From Pseudomonadota bacterium (GTDB lineage Bacteria > Pseudomonadota > Alphaproteobacteria > Sphingomonadales > SMXR01): 64,000 bases of DNA. The notes below the pieces were generated by a model. That model did no database searches. It saw nothing but the letters and a program-made list of their open reading frames with translations, and was not told the origin of the DNA. Position numbers and translations under genes: made by a program. Where the stretch lies: contig JADFIA010000005.1 of assembly GCA_022566895.1 (NCBI GenBank), positions 1-64,000 on the forward strand, read 5' to 3'. Below, piece by piece: positions 33,974 to 44,464 of this stretch (within the stretch, counting starts at the first letter, position 1; the number at the start of each line of letters is the position of its first letter).

Positions 33974-33990
33974 GATAGCCGGCGCCTTTT
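33960..33990 (+). terminator. Terminator-like hairpin overlapping the Trp codons of the leader ORF (putative attenuator)
   Basis: GGCGCTGGC (33960-33968), 9-nt loop GCTAGGATA, GCCGGCGCC (33978-33986): nine pairs including one U.G, then TTTTCT. Confidence 0.55.
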
Positions 33991-34075
33991 CTCCACATAT
34001 AAAATTGAAAGTGCTGGCGATGATTGGAACCATCGAAGATCGTTTTTCTATTGGACCCGTAAAGCGGCGGCGGCG

Positions 34076-35092
34076 ATGACCGACCTGCGACCCTTCATGG
34101 AGCCGCTGGCGCGGGGGCTGGAGCTTAGCGACGACGAGGCCACCGCGGCATTCGAGGCGATCATGTCCGGGGCGGCGACGCCGAGCCAGGTCGGAGCGTT
34201 TTTGATGGCCCTGCGCCAGCGCGGCGAGACGGTGACCGAGATTGCTGCCGCGGCCCGCGTTGTGCGCGGCAAGGCGCTGGCCATCCAGGCGCCGCCCGGG
34301 GCCATCGATACCTGCGGTACCGGCGGTGACGGTTCCGGGACCTTCAATATCTCGAGCGCCGCGGCCCTGGTTATCGCCGCCTGCGGTGTGTCCGTGGCCA
34401 AGCACGGCAATCGCGCCGTCTCCTCGAAGTGCGGCTCGGCCGACGTGTTTGCAGAACTCGGGGTTGATCTCGAGGCACCGATCGACCTCTGTGAACGCTG
34501 CCTCAATGAACTGGGTATCACCTTTTTGATGGCGCCGCGGCATCATGCTGCCATGCGTCACGTCGCGGCACCGCGGGGCGAGTTGGGGATCCGCACGATT
34601 TTCAATCTGATCGGACCTCTGGCCAATCCGGCCGGGGTGAAGTGCCAGGTGCTCGGAGTCTTCGACCGCAAATGGCTGAAGCCTCTGGCCGAGGTCTTGA
34701 AAAGCCTGGGCACCCACCGGGCCTGGGTCGTCCACGGGGCCGATGGCCTCGACGAACTGACGACCACTGGCGAGACCTTCGTGGCCGAGTTGAGGGACGG
34801 CAAAATCCGCGAATTTCAGGTCGTGCCCGAGGATGCCGGCCTCAAGCGCGCCAAGTCAAAGCAACTGAGAGGCGGCAGCCCGAAGAAAAACGCCAAGGCC
34901 ATCCGGGACATACTGGCCGGCCGAAAAGGGCCGTTCCGCGACGTTGTGCTGTTGAATGCGGCGGCCGCCCTCATGGTGGCGGACAAGGCCCCGGATCTCG
35001 ACAACGGCTGCAAGATCGCCGCCGACGCTTTGGATAGCGGCGCCGCCAAGGCGCTGCTGGCCGAGTGGGTCAAGATGAGCCGCGGCGGCTGA
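34076..35092 (+). CDS. trpD: Anthranilate phosphoribosyltransferase
   Basis: DTCGTGGDGSGTFNISSAAALVIAACGVSVAKHGNRAVSSKCGSADVFAELG. Confidence 0.98.
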   Translation: MTDLRPFMEPLARGLELSDDEATAAFEAIMSGAATPSQVGAFLMALRQRGETVTEIAAAARVVRGKALAIQAPPGAIDTCGTGGDGSGTFNISSAAALVIAACGVSVAKHGNRAVSSKCGSADVFAELGVDLEAPIDLCERCLNELGITFLMAPRHHAAMRHVAAPRGELGIRTIFNLIGPLANPAGVKCQVLGVFDRKWLKPLAEVLKSLGTHRAWVVHGADGLDELTTTGETFVAELRDGKIREFQVVPEDAGLKRAKSKQLRGGSPKKNAKAIRDILAGRKGPFRDVVLLNAAAALMVADKAPDLDNGCKIAADALDSGAAKALLAEWVKMSRGG

Positions 35093-35913
35093 TGACCGGC
35101 CTTCTCGATGAAATCTGCCAGGCCAAGCGCCAATATGTGGCGGCACGAATGAAAGAGGTGCCGTTGGCGGCGCTCGAAGAGGCCGCCGCTTCCATATCAA
35201 AGCCCCGCGGTTTGATTCAAAGCCTGAGAGCGGCGCGGGCTCGGGGCCAATTCGGGCTGATCTGCGAGATCAAACGGGCCAGCCCGTCGGCCGGCCGGCT
35301 GCGGCGCGATCTCGACGTTGCGGCGCTCGCCAAATCCTACGCCAAGGGCGGCGCGGCCGGCCTTTCGGTTTTGACCGACCGGCCCTATTTTGCCGGTCAT
35401 GACGACGACCTTGGAGCCGCCCGGGCGGCCACGGACCTGCCGGTTCTGCGCAAGGATTTCATCCTCGATCCCTACCAGATCGTCGAAAGCCGGGCCCTCG
35501 GCGCCGATTGTATCCTGCTAATACTGGCGGCGCTCCAGCCGCTTGAGGCCAACGATCTTGAGGCTCAGGCTCTGGACTTGGGAATGGACGTGCTTTTGGA
35601 AGTGCACGAGGCGGCCGAACTGGAGATCGCCATGTCGATGCAAAGTCCCTTGATCGGCCTTAACAACCGCAATCTTGCCACCCTCGAAGTGGATCTCGCC
35701 ACTTCCCATACCTTGGCCGGCCTTATTCCGAATGACCGGCTGAGCGTTTCTGAATCGGGCCTGCGAGGTCGCGACGACCTCATGGCCCTTGAAAAATCGG
35801 GCATTGGGTGCTTTTTGATAGGCGAATCGCTGCTGCGGCAGCATGATATCGAAGCTGCCACCAAAGCCCTCCTAAAGGATACCGCGCATGGGAAAACTCA
35901 GCCATCTGGATGA
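35092..35913 (+). CDS. trpC: Indole-3-glycerol phosphate synthase
   Basis: [70 protein letters not shown] overlap with trpD. Confidence 0.97.
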   Translation: MTGLLDEICQAKRQYVAARMKEVPLAALEEAAASISKPRGLIQSLRAARARGQFGLICEIKRASPSAGRLRRDLDVAALAKSYAKGGAAGLSVLTDRPYFAGHDDDLGAARAATDLPVLRKDFILDPYQIVESRALGADCILLILAALQPLEANDLEAQALDLGMDVLLEVHEAAELEIAMSMQSPLIGLNNRNLATLEVDLATSHTLAGLIPNDRLSVSESGLRGRDDLMALEKSGIGCFLIGESLLRQHDIEAATKALLKDTAHGKTQPSG

Positions 35914-36364
35914 AAAGGGCCGGGCCACCATGGTCGATGTCTCGCAAAAGCCGGTCACCCACCGAGTCGCGGTCGCCGCGGCGCGCGTCCTGATGCAGCC
36001 CGAAACCCGCGATCTGGTGCTTTCGGGCCAGGCGCCCAAGGGCGATGTGCTGGCCACGGCGCGGCTGGCCGGGATTATGGCGGCCAAGCGCACGGCCGAG
36101 CTGATCCCGCTGTGTCATCGGCTCGAGATCGACCAGGTGACGGTCGATTTTGCAGCGCCCGAGGACGGCAGTCATATTGAAATTACCGCAACCGCTTCCA
36201 CCGATGCCAAGACCGGGGTGGAAATGGAGGCCCTGACCGCTGTGAGCGTTGCCGCGCTGACCCTCTATGACATGCTTAAAGGGGTCGAGAGGGGCATTCG
36301 CATCACCGATCTGCGGCTGTTAAAGAAAACCGGAGGAAAATCCGGTGATTACAATGCCTTATAG
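35888..36364 (+). CDS. moaC: Cyclic pyranopterin monophosphate synthase
   Basis: [77 protein letters not shown]. Confidence 0.98.
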   Translation: MGKLSHLDEKGRATMVDVSQKPVTHRVAVAAARVLMQPETRDLVLSGQAPKGDVLATARLAGIMAAKRTAELIPLCHRLEIDQVTVDFAAPEDGSHIEITATASTDAKTGVEMEALTAVSVAALTLYDMLKGVERGIRITDLRLLKKTGGKSGDYNAL

Positions 36365-36373
36365 GCTTTTCTT

Positions 36374-37579
36374 ATGATCTCCGTCGGGGACGCTCTGGGG
36401 CGCATCCTGAGCGCCGCAAAGCCGCTCGGCAGCCAAAGCGTGTCCTTGGCCGAAGCTTTGGGCCGCGTGCTTAGCGAACCGGTCGTGGCCCGCTGCACCC
36501 AGCCGCCGGACGATCTCTCGGCCATGGACGGTTATGCGGTCAGGGCGGCGGATGTGGCCGCGGCGCCGCTCGAGCTACGGCTGATCGGCGAAGCCCCGGC
36601 CGGCGCGCCGTTTGCGGGCATCGTCAAGGCGGGCCAGGCGCTGCGCATCTTTACCGGCGGCGCGGTACCCGATGGGGCCGATACCATCGTCATCCAGGAA
36701 CATACGATCGCCGGCGCCGAAGGGCGGGTGCGGATCGAGCGAGCCGCCGCCGAGGGCCGCCATATACGCCGCAAGGGGTTTGACTTCAAAGCTGGAGAGA
36801 CGGTGCTCGAGGCCGGTGGGCGCCTCGGCTCGCGCCAGATTGCGCTGGCCGCCGCGGCCAATGTGCCAGAACTCACGGTAGGCCGCCGCCCGGTCGTGGC
36901 GATCCTGGCCACCGGCAGCGAACTGGCGGCTCCCGGCTCCAAGCTGGCCCCGGGGCATATCGCCAATTCCAATACGCCGCTTCTGGCCGCTATGGTCACC
37001 AGGCGCGGCGGCGTGGCCAAGGATTTGGGAACCATTGGCGATGATTCCCAGGAACTGAAAGCGGCCCTCGAGGGGCTCGAAGGCGCCGATATGCTGGTGA
37101 CCATCGGCGGCGCCTCGGTGGGCGATCATGATCTGGTCCAGGAGACGCTGTCGGAGATCGGGCTTACGGTCGATTTCTGGAAGATCGCCATGCGGCCCGG
37201 CAAGCCGCTCATATTCGGCGATTTCGGCGGCATCCCGATGATCGGCCTGCCCGGCAATCCGGTCTCGGCCGCGGTCTGCACCATCGTCTATCTGCTGCCG
37301 GCCCTCGACCGCATGCAAGGGGCTTCAAGGCTCGGCGTCGAAGAAGTGACGGCGCGGCTCCAGGGCGATCTGCCCGAAAACGGTCCGCGCCAGGCCTACT
37401 TGAGAGCCGGCTATGCGACCGGCTCCGACGGCGTGCCCGAGGCGACGCCGATGCCGGTGCAGGATTCGAGTGCTCTGAAAAGCTTGTCCGAGGCCGGGGC
37501 GCTGATCGTCCGCCCGCCCGGCGCCCCTGCCCTGGTGGCCGGCGATTTGGTTCCCGTCCTGCCGCTTGAGGGATTGTGA
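36374..37579 (+). CDS. moeA: Molybdopterin molybdotransferase
   Basis: PPDDLSAMDGYAVRAAD; FTGGAVPDGADTIVIQEH; MRPGKPLIFGDFGGIPMIGLPGNPVSA. Confidence 0.97.
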   Translation: MISVGDALGRILSAAKPLGSQSVSLAEALGRVLSEPVVARCTQPPDDLSAMDGYAVRAADVAAAPLELRLIGEAPAGAPFAGIVKAGQALRIFTGGAVPDGADTIVIQEHTIAGAEGRVRIERAAAEGRHIRRKGFDFKAGETVLEAGGRLGSRQIALAAAANVPELTVGRRPVVAILATGSELAAPGSKLAPGHIANSNTPLLAAMVTRRGGVAKDLGTIGDDSQELKAALEGLEGADMLVTIGGASVGDHDLVQETLSEIGLTVDFWKIAMRPGKPLIFGDFGGIPMIGLPGNPVSAAVCTIVYLLPALDRMQGASRLGVEEVTARLQGDLPENGPRQAYLRAGYATGSDGVPEATPMPVQDSSALKSLSEAGALIVRPPGAPALVAGDLVPVLPLEGL

Positions 37580-37648
37580 ATAAGCCACACAAGTCCCAGG
37601 CCAAACCAAAAAAGAGAAAAATGGGAAGGGTTTCCCCGCTTAAATTTG

Positions 37649-37663
37649 TTAATACTTCGTTAA
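37649..37663. promoter_or_regulatory. Perfect CtrA-type full-site TTAA-N7-TTAA
   Basis: TTAATACTTCGTTAA, ~60 bp upstream of the Flp pilin ATG, in an AT-rich patch. Confidence 0.6.
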
Positions 37664-37726
37664 CAGTTTATTTACACATCGTGGTAATACTGGCGACATT
37701 GCTGCCAAGCTGTTGGAGTGGCGCTT

Positions 37727-37912
37727 ATGTTTAAGATTATTCGCAAACTGCGTAAGAGCAAGCGAGCGGCTACGGCCATCGAATATGCCCTGATCGCGGC
37801 TCTGGTTTCGATTGCCGCGGTAGCTGCGTTTCAGGCGCTCGGAGACGCCGTTACGGACATTTTTTACGGCCTTACGAGCTCTGTTGATGCCGCCGTGCCG
37901 AGCGCCCTCTAA
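37727..37912 (+). CDS. Flp/Fap-type pilin subunit (Tad pilus)
   Basis: MFKIIRKLRKSKRAATAIEYALIAALVSIAAVAAFQALGDAVTDIFYGLTSSVDAA: class IVb prepilin motif ATAIEY followed by a hydrophobic stretch. Confidence 0.92.
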   Translation: MFKIIRKLRKSKRAATAIEYALIAALVSIAAVAAFQALGDAVTDIFYGLTSSVDAAVPSAL

Positions 37913-38043
37913 TTTTATCCTCGTAGATTATCAGCCCGCTCCGAGGCCCCGGCTCTTCTCCCCCGGCGATCCCGTTGCCGTTCCGCCTCTTTAGGATCTC
38001 TGGACAGCCCCACCTAAAACCGTCAAAAACTTGACAAAAGGGG

Positions 38044-38058
38044 GAACTTATGGTGAAC
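38044..38058 (-). promoter_or_regulatory. Alphaproteobacterial SOS (LexA) box GTTC-N7-GTTC
   Basis: + strand GAAC-TTATGGT-GAAC, the reverse complement of GTTC-N7-GTTC, 28 bp before the lexA ATG and just after a TTGACA. Confidence 0.75.
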
Positions 38059-38086
38059 ATAGGGGAAACAAACTGTGGAGGTCCGC

Positions 38087-38797
38087 ATGTTGACGAAAAA
38101 ACAGCATCAGCTTTTGATGTTCATCGATGAGCGCCTTACGGCCTCGGGTATCGCGCCCTCGTTCGAGGAGATGAAGAGCGCTCTGGGCCTCCATTCAAAA
38201 TCGGGCATCCACCGGCTGGTCAAGGCTTTGGAGGAGCGCGGCTTTATCCGCCGCCTGCCGCACCGGGCCCGGGCCCTCGAGATTCTGCGGCTGCCGGGCG
38301 ACGCCGGCCGGCTCGGCCGTGATGTGACACCCTCCGGGGCGGCGGCGACCAACGTGGTCAGCGCCAATTTCGGGCGCCGCAAGCCGGGACCCGAAAGCGT
38401 ACCCATGGACAGCGGCGGGATCGAGATTCCCTTGCACGGCAAAATCGCCGCCGGCACGCCGATCGAGGCCTTGCAAAACACCGACCAGATGGTCACCGTG
38501 CCGCCCCAGTTTATCGGCCGCGGCAATCATTTCGCACTCGAGATTTCCGGCGACAGCATGATCGAATTGGGCATCCTCGATGGCGACACGGCGATCATCC
38601 GCAGCACCGATACGGCCGAGAATGGCGACATCGTGGTGGCCCTTGTCGACAACGAAGAAGCGACCTTAAAGACCCTCCACAAAAAGGGTGACCAGATCGC
38701 CTTGCGGCCGGCCAACGCCTCCCACTCGACCCAGATTCTGCCGGCCCACCGGGTCCAGATCCAGGGCCGCCTGGTGGGGCTTTTGCGCCGCTACTAG
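38087..38797 (+). CDS. lexA: SOS repressor LexA
   Basis: [67 protein letters not shown]; peptidase [15 protein letters not shown]. Confidence 0.98.
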   Translation: MLTKKQHQLLMFIDERLTASGIAPSFEEMKSALGLHSKSGIHRLVKALEERGFIRRLPHRARALEILRLPGDAGRLGRDVTPSGAAATNVVSANFGRRKPGPESVPMDSGGIEIPLHGKIAAGTPIEALQNTDQMVTVPPQFIGRGNHFALEISGDSMIELGILDGDTAIIRSTDTAENGDIVVALVDNEEATLKTLHKKGDQIALRPANASHSTQILPAHRVQIQGRLVGLLRRY

Positions 38798-38819
38798 ATC
38801 CCCGACCGCGAGGCGCCGC

Positions 38820-40913
38820 TTAGCGGCCGTCCGTGGGTACCACCCACGGCCGAAGCCCGCGCGTATCGTTGGCGCCTTGTATCCTGATCTTGCCATTCTC
38901 TTCGAACCACAGGGCCAGCCCGCCGGCCTGGCGCACAAAGCGCCGGTCGATCACCAGCTGCGGGCCGCGGCAGTCGCGCGGCGCCCTTAAAGGGGTAATC
39001 AAGAGATCGGCTTGCCGGCAATCGAGGCGAAAGCCGTCAGGCTTCTGGGTCAGGGCCAGCACAGCGGGACCGCCACGCCGCCCCTTCGGCCAGTGATAGA
39101 TGCAACCTTCGGGCCGGCAGGCAAAGCGGCTTTCGCCGAGGCCTGGATCATGGGAGCGCTCCAAATCTCGAAAGCCCAAATAGTCCTGTTGCGCCATGGC
39201 CCGCTGCCAGGCTTGGCGGGAGAAGCGTTCGGCCCGGCCGCTGGAGAAATAATAGAGCCCGCTTTGCCAGTGGCGAATGGCCACCAGCCGTCCGTCCCGG
39301 CCGATCAGAAGATCCGGCGGTGTGGTATTCATCCAAATCAGGCCGGCGGCGACAAAAAGTAGCAGCGCGAGGCTGCGCAGCCGTTTATCCTGCCACAGGG
39401 CCAGCCACAAGCCGCCGAGAGCCAGGAGAGCCAGTGTGGCTTGCGGCATTTGCACCAGCTCGAGGGTTGAGTTTGGCACAGCCGAAATCTCGGCGGCGGT
39501 AGAGAGAATCACCTCGAGCCCGCCACCCATGACCTGCAAGGGAAGACCTTCGAGGCCGAAGGGCATCAGGAAAAGGGACAGCAGACCGGCCGGCATGACC
39601 CAAAAGCCCATGACCGGCATGGCCACCAGATTGGCCGGAATACCCAACAGCGCCATGCGGTTAAAATGGAAGACGGCGAAAGGCGCGATCGCCGCCTCGG
39701 CCACCAGGGTCGAAAGCACGATGCCCAGGAAATAAAGCCGCAGCGTGCCAAGGTGTCGCGATTCGCGGGCCCGCAGGCGCCACAAGAAAGGGCGCACCGC
39801 CTTGTAAACCGCAACCAGCGCCACCACGGCGGCAAAGGACATCTGAAAGCCGGGACTGAACAGCGCCTCCGGCTGCAGCATCAGAACCACCGTCGCAGCG
39901 ATCGCCACCAAACGCATCGAGATGGCCCGCCGGTCGAGGAGTACAGCCAGCAAGGCGATCGTGACCATGATAAAGGCGCGCTGGGTCGAGATCGCCATAC
40001 CGCTTAGGAATAAATATCCGAGCCCCACGAACCAGGCCGCAACGGCAGCCCATTTCCTGATCGCGTAGCGCGCTGCCAGCCGCGGAATGGCGGCTAAGAT
40101 TGCCCGGAACAGAAAAAAGCTGGTGCCCACAAACAGCGCCATGTGCAGCCCCGATATGGCCAAGAGATGAGCCAAGCCGGTGCGGCGCAGATTGTCCACG
40201 ATCTCTTTGGGGATGCCGCCGCGCAGGCCGGTCAGAAGGGCCGCCGCCACGGCTCCCTTGGGACCCTCGATGCTGGCCCGGATACGCGCCGTGACGTGAA
40301 GCCGCAGAGTTTCCAGCCTTTCGCTCCAACTCGGGGTCGCCGGGCGCTCGATAACCCTAACCTCGCCGACCGCAAAGCCGGAGCCGCCGATGCCTTGAAA
40401 CCACATCTGGCGGGCGAAATCATAACCGCCCGGAATGACCGGTCCCGATAACGGCAACAGGATCGCCCGGGTCGAGATAATAGCGCCCGGCAGCAGATGA
40501 TCGTGCCGTGTGCGTACGGTAATCCGCAGGCGCTCAGGTGTCTCCGCGGCTGCGAGCCGCGAAACCTCGAGCCGGTCAAGGGTGATCCGGATAGCCCCAT
40601 TTTGCCGCTCTTCGACCCGCACAAGCCGTCCGCTCAGCTTGGTCGGCCCCAGCTCTTGAAGAATCAACGGACCCTTGAACTGGGCCGAGCGGACGGTTGC
40701 AAAAGCCAAGCCCAGCACCAGGAGAAGCGCGACCTCGGTGACAAATCTCAAGCCCGGCTTGTTCTTGCACAGCGGCCACAGGGCAGCCGGGACGGCCGGG
40801 AATAGAATTACCATGGCTAGTGGCGGCTCAAACGGTAAAGCGAAATAGACCACAATCCCGGCCGCGAAGATCACAACCGCCCAATAGATGCGGGCCCGCA
40901 AGTCGTCACGCAT
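38820..40913 (-). CDS. comEC: ComEC/Rec2 family DNA-internalisation channel protein
   Basis: LRRTGLAHLLAISGLHMALFVG; SGMAISTQRAFIMVTIALLAVLLDRRAISMRLVA; multi-TM. ORF extends to 41078 but ATG at 40913 is plausible. Confidence 0.92.
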   Translation of the reverse strand: MRDDLRARIYWAVVIFAAGIVVYFALPFEPPLAMVILFPAVPAALWPLCKNKPGLRFVTEVALLLVLGLAFATVRSAQFKGPLILQELGPTKLSGRLVRVEERQNGAIRITLDRLEVSRLAAAETPERLRITVRTRHDHLLPGAIISTRAILLPLSGPVIPGGYDFARQMWFQGIGGSGFAVGEVRVIERPATPSWSERLETLRLHVTARIRASIEGPKGAVAAALLTGLRGGIPKEIVDNLRRTGLAHLLAISGLHMALFVGTSFFLFRAILAAIPRLAARYAIRKWAAVAAWFVGLGYLFLSGMAISTQRAFIMVTIALLAVLLDRRAISMRLVAIAATVVLMLQPEALFSPGFQMSFAAVVALVAVYKAVRPFLWRLRARESRHLGTLRLYFLGIVLSTLVAEAAIAPFAVFHFNRMALLGIPANLVAMPVMGFWVMPAGLLSLFLMPFGLEGLPLQVMGGGLEVILSTAAEISAVPNSTLELVQMPQATLALLALGGLWLALWQDKRLRSLALLLFVAAGLIWMNTTPPDLLIGRDGRLVAIRHWQSGLYYFSSGRAERFSRQAWQRAMAQQDYLGFRDLERSHDPGLGESRFACRPEGCIYHWPKGRRGGPAVLALTQKPDGFRLDCRQADLLITPLRAPRDCRGPQLVIDRRFVRQAGGLALWFEENGKIRIQGANDTRGLRPWVVPTDGR

Positions 40914-41091
40914 GGCGCTCAGCAGCGCCCGCAAGTAATCCCCGGCCCTGCCCCGGTGCCGGCTTAAGGCATTGAACTGCAATTGTTTGTCTCGGCCCAC
41001 TGTGTTACATACGCCATCAAATTTGACTGCTCCGACCAGGGCCAGCCATTTGCCCGGCCGGTCGGTTAGTGAAACCAATCATAAGAGCACA

Positions 41092-42507
41092 ATGACAAAA
41101 AGCCTACCCCCAGTTGTGACACGCTTTGCTCCCTCTCCGAGTGGATTTTTGCACATAGGCGGCGCCCGGACGGCACTCTTCAATTGGCTGTTTACGCGCC
41201 ATCACGGCGGTCAGTTTCGCTTGCGGATCGAGGATACGGACCGGGCCCGCTCGAGCGACGAGGCGATCGCCGCGATCATCGATGGACTGACATGGCTGGG
41301 GCTCGACTGGGATGACGAAGTCTTCTACCAGTCGTCGCAACAGGCGCGGCACGCCGAGGTCGCGGCGGATCTCCTGGCGGCCGGCAAGGCCTACAAATGT
41401 TTTGCAACCCCGGAGCAGCTCAAAGACATGCGTGAGGCGCAAAAAGCGGCCGGACAGCCGATCCGATACGATGGCCGCTGGCGGGATCGAGATCCCGATG
41501 AGGCGCCGCAAGGCGCGCCCTTCGTGGTGCGCCTCAGGGCCCCGCAGAACGGTCAGACGGTGATCGATGACAAGGTGCAGGGCAAGGTCGTGGTCAAGAA
41601 CGATCAACTGGACGATATGGTGCTCCTGCGCAGCGACGGCACGCCTACCTATATGCTTTCGGTGGTGGTGGACGATCACGATATGGGAATTACCCATATC
41701 ATCCGCGGCGACGATCATCTTTCAAACGCCTTCCGCCAGAGGGCGCTCTACGACGCCCTGGGGTGGGCGGCACCGAGCTTCGCGCACATCCCGCTGATCC
41801 ACGGTGCGGACGGCGCCAAGCTCTCGAAGCGCCATGGTGCGCTTGGGGTCGAGGCCTATCGCGAGATGGGGTATTTGCCCGCAGCCTTGAGAAATTATCT
41901 TTTGCGCCTCGGTTGGGGACACGGCGATGCCGAGATCATTTCTGCGGACGAAGCGGTCAAGCTGTTCAGCCTTGAAGGCGTAGGCAAAGGACCAGCCCGA
42001 TTTGACTTCAAGAAACTCGACGCTTTAAACGCTCATTATATGCGTCACGGTGATCCGGCGGCGACCGTTAGCGCCGCTGCACCTTTCTTCGAGACCAAAC
42101 TCGGCCGGCCGCTGGACGGCGACCAGCGGGCGCTTCTTGAGACCGCTCTGCCCCTGCTCAGCGAACGCGCCAAGACCTTGCGCGATCTGGTCAGTGGCGG
42201 CGGGTTCCTGTTTGCCGAGCGGCCAATCGAGCCGGATGAAAAGGCGCAAGAGGTTCTCACCGATGAGGCCCGCAAAATCCTGGCCAGGCTGGTGCCGCAA
42301 CTTGAGGCACTTGAGCGTTGGGACGCCGAAACCCTGGGCCAGGCGATAGGCGCGTTTGCCGAAACCGAGGGCTTGAAGCTTGGCAGCATAGGACCGGCAG
42401 TTCGCGGTGCGCTGACCGGCGGTACGGCTTCGCCCGGCATTTTCGAGGTTCTGGCTTTGCTCGGCCGGACGGAAAGTTTGGCCCGGCTGCGCGATCAGGC
42501 GATCTGA
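41092..42507 (+). CDS. gltX: Glutamyl-tRNA synthetase
   Basis: [58 protein letters not shown]. Confidence 0.97.
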   Translation: MTKSLPPVVTRFAPSPSGFLHIGGARTALFNWLFTRHHGGQFRLRIEDTDRARSSDEAIAAIIDGLTWLGLDWDDEVFYQSSQQARHAEVAADLLAAGKAYKCFATPEQLKDMREAQKAAGQPIRYDGRWRDRDPDEAPQGAPFVVRLRAPQNGQTVIDDKVQGKVVVKNDQLDDMVLLRSDGTPTYMLSVVVDDHDMGITHIIRGDDHLSNAFRQRALYDALGWAAPSFAHIPLIHGADGAKLSKRHGALGVEAYREMGYLPAALRNYLLRLGWGHGDAEIISADEAVKLFSLEGVGKGPARFDFKKLDALNAHYMRHGDPAATVSAAAPFFETKLGRPLDGDQRALLETALPLLSERAKTLRDLVSGGGFLFAERPIEPDEKAQEVLTDEARKILARLVPQLEALERWDAETLGQAIGAFAETEGLKLGSIGPAVRGALTGGTASPGIFEVLALLGRTESLARLRDQAI

Positions 42508-42619
42508 CCCGAAATTGCCTTTGCCGGTCGTAGGGTGGTGGATTGTTGCCGACCGGCGTGTCATATTGCCGTAAGCAAGAGCTGGCAAAAGAACCGGCTC
42601 GAAAACAGGAAGGAACCCG

Positions 42620-43909
42620 ATGTCGGACGAAACTGTAAAGCTTAAAGGAGCGGATATCGATATTGACCTGCCGCTCCTCGGTGGATCTATGGGGCCTAAG
42701 GTCATCGATGTGCGGAAGCTTTACAAGGAGACCGGATATTTTACCTACGATCCCGGATACACCTCGACCGCCAGCTGCGAATCCGCGATCACCTATATCG
42801 ACGGTGACGAAGGAATCCTGTTGTATCGCGGCTATCCGATCGAGCAGCTGGCCGCACAGAGCAACTTTATGGAAGTCTGTTATCTCCTGTTGTTCGGCGG
42901 TCTGCCCAATCAGGCGGAATACGACCAGTTTGTTAGCGATATTACCTACCACACGATGGTCCACGAGCAATTAATGCAGTTCTATAATGGCTTTCGGCGC
43001 GACGCCCATCCGATGGCGATCATGGTTGGCGTCGTGGGCGCCCTGGCCGCCTTTTACCACGACAGCACGGATATTAGCGACCCGCACCAGCGGCGGGTGG
43101 CCAGCTACCGTCTGATCGCCAAAATGCCGACCCTGGCCGCCATGGCCTACAAATACTCGAACGGCCAGCCCTTCATCTATCCGCGCAACGACCTGAACTA
43201 CGCCGCTAACTTCCTTCAAATGGCCTTTGCGGTGCCCTGCGAGGAGTATCAGACCCGCGAGACCCTGGCCCGGGCTATGGATCTGGTCTTCACGCTGCAT
43301 GCGGACCATGAGCAAAACGCGTCGACTTCGACCGTGCGTCTGGCCGGATCTTCGGGGGCCAACCCCTTCGCCTGTATCGCCGCCGGGATCGCCTGCCTGT
43401 GGGGCCCGGCCCATGGCGGCGCCAATGAAGCCTGTCTCAAGATGTTGGCCGAGATTGGCACGGCCGACCGGATCCCACTGTATGTTGAAAAAGCAAAGGA
43501 CAAGAGCGACCCCTTCCGCCTGATGGGATTCGGGCACCGGGTCTACAAGAACTTTGACCCGCGGGCCAAGGTGTTGCGCACCGCGGCCCATGACGTTCTG
43601 GATGAGCTGGGGATAAACGAACCGCTTTTTGAAGTGGCGATGGAGCTCGAGCGGATTGCGCTCGAAGACGATTATTTTATTGAAAAGCGCCTCTATCCGA
43701 ATGTCGATTTTTATTCGGGAGTGATATTAAAAGCGCTAGGGTTTCCGACCGAGATGTTTACCGTGCTGTTTGCCCTGGCCCGCACGGCGGGCTGGATTTC
43801 CCAATGGAATGAGATGATCAGCGATCCGGTCCAGAAGATCGGCCGGCCGCGGCAGCTGTTTACCGGCCCCACGCAGCGCGAATATGTGGCGATAAATAAA
43901 AGGAGCTAG
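42620..43909 (+). CDS. gltA: Citrate synthase
   Basis: [93 protein letters not shown]. Confidence 0.98.
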   Translation: MSDETVKLKGADIDIDLPLLGGSMGPKVIDVRKLYKETGYFTYDPGYTSTASCESAITYIDGDEGILLYRGYPIEQLAAQSNFMEVCYLLLFGGLPNQAEYDQFVSDITYHTMVHEQLMQFYNGFRRDAHPMAIMVGVVGALAAFYHDSTDISDPHQRRVASYRLIAKMPTLAAMAYKYSNGQPFIYPRNDLNYAANFLQMAFAVPCEEYQTRETLARAMDLVFTLHADHEQNASTSTVRLAGSSGANPFACIAAGIACLWGPAHGGANEACLKMLAEIGTADRIPLYVEKAKDKSDPFRLMGFGHRVYKNFDPRAKVLRTAAHDVLDELGINEPLFEVAMELERIALEDDYFIEKRLYPNVDFYSGVILKALGFPTEMFTVLFALARTAGWISQWNEMISDPVQKIGRPRQLFTGPTQREYVAINKRS

Positions 43910-43918
43910 ACTCTTTTC

Positions 43919-44389
43919 CTACTCGTCCGCCAGCATCGCCGTAAACTTGGCCTCGGCCATCACTTGGCCGCCGGCCGAGGCGACGCCGGAAAATCGCCAC
44001 ACCGCTCCACGCGCCCTGTCGACTGTAACCGCCAATTCGAGCTGATGCCCCGGTTCGACCGGGCGGCGGAATTTGGCCTGCCGGATGGCCAGGAAATATA
44101 CCAGCTTGCCAGCTCCTTCCTTGCCGAGGCTGATGGCCGCCAGCACGCCGGCGGTTTGCGCCAGCGCCTCAATAATTAGGACGCCGGGCATCACCGGACG
44201 GGTCGGAAAATGACCGACAAAAAAAGGCTCGTTTATGGTGACGTTCTTAATGCCGACGGCACTTTCACCGGGCACGATCCGCTCGACCCGATCGACCAGC
44301 AGCATGGGATAGCGATGCGGGATCAGCTCCATGATCCGCTTCAGATCGGCCGTCTGTGAGGCCGTTTCCTCGTTTCTTTCGTTGCTCAT
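43919..44389 (-). CDS. fabZ: 3-hydroxyacyl-ACP dehydratase FabZ
   Basis: IMELIPHRYPMLLVDRVERIVPGESAVGIKNVTINEPFFVGHFPTRPVMPGVLIIEALAQTAGVL. Confidence 0.97.
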   Translation of the reverse strand: MSNERNEETASQTADLKRIMELIPHRYPMLLVDRVERIVPGESAVGIKNVTINEPFFVGHFPTRPVMPGVLIIEALAQTAGVLAAISLGKEGAGKLVYFLAIRQAKFRRPVEPGHQLELAVTVDRARGAVWRFSGVASAGGQVMAEAKFTAMLADE

Positions 44390-44464
44390 CCTGGCCTCCA
44401 AGAGATAAGGACGGGTCACCCCGTCCCGGTAGTCTTGAAATTGAACCGGCGATGGCTTGAGCTA

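Noticed and set aside
33782-34735. 317-aa minus-strand ORF covering the trp leader and trpD
   Set aside because: Opposite to conserved trpD, with no domain-like sequence.
42525-42590. Inverted repeat GCCGGTCG...CGACCGGC between gltX and gltA considered as terminator
   Set aside because: Loop of ~20 nt and no T tract; not a convincing intrinsic terminator.
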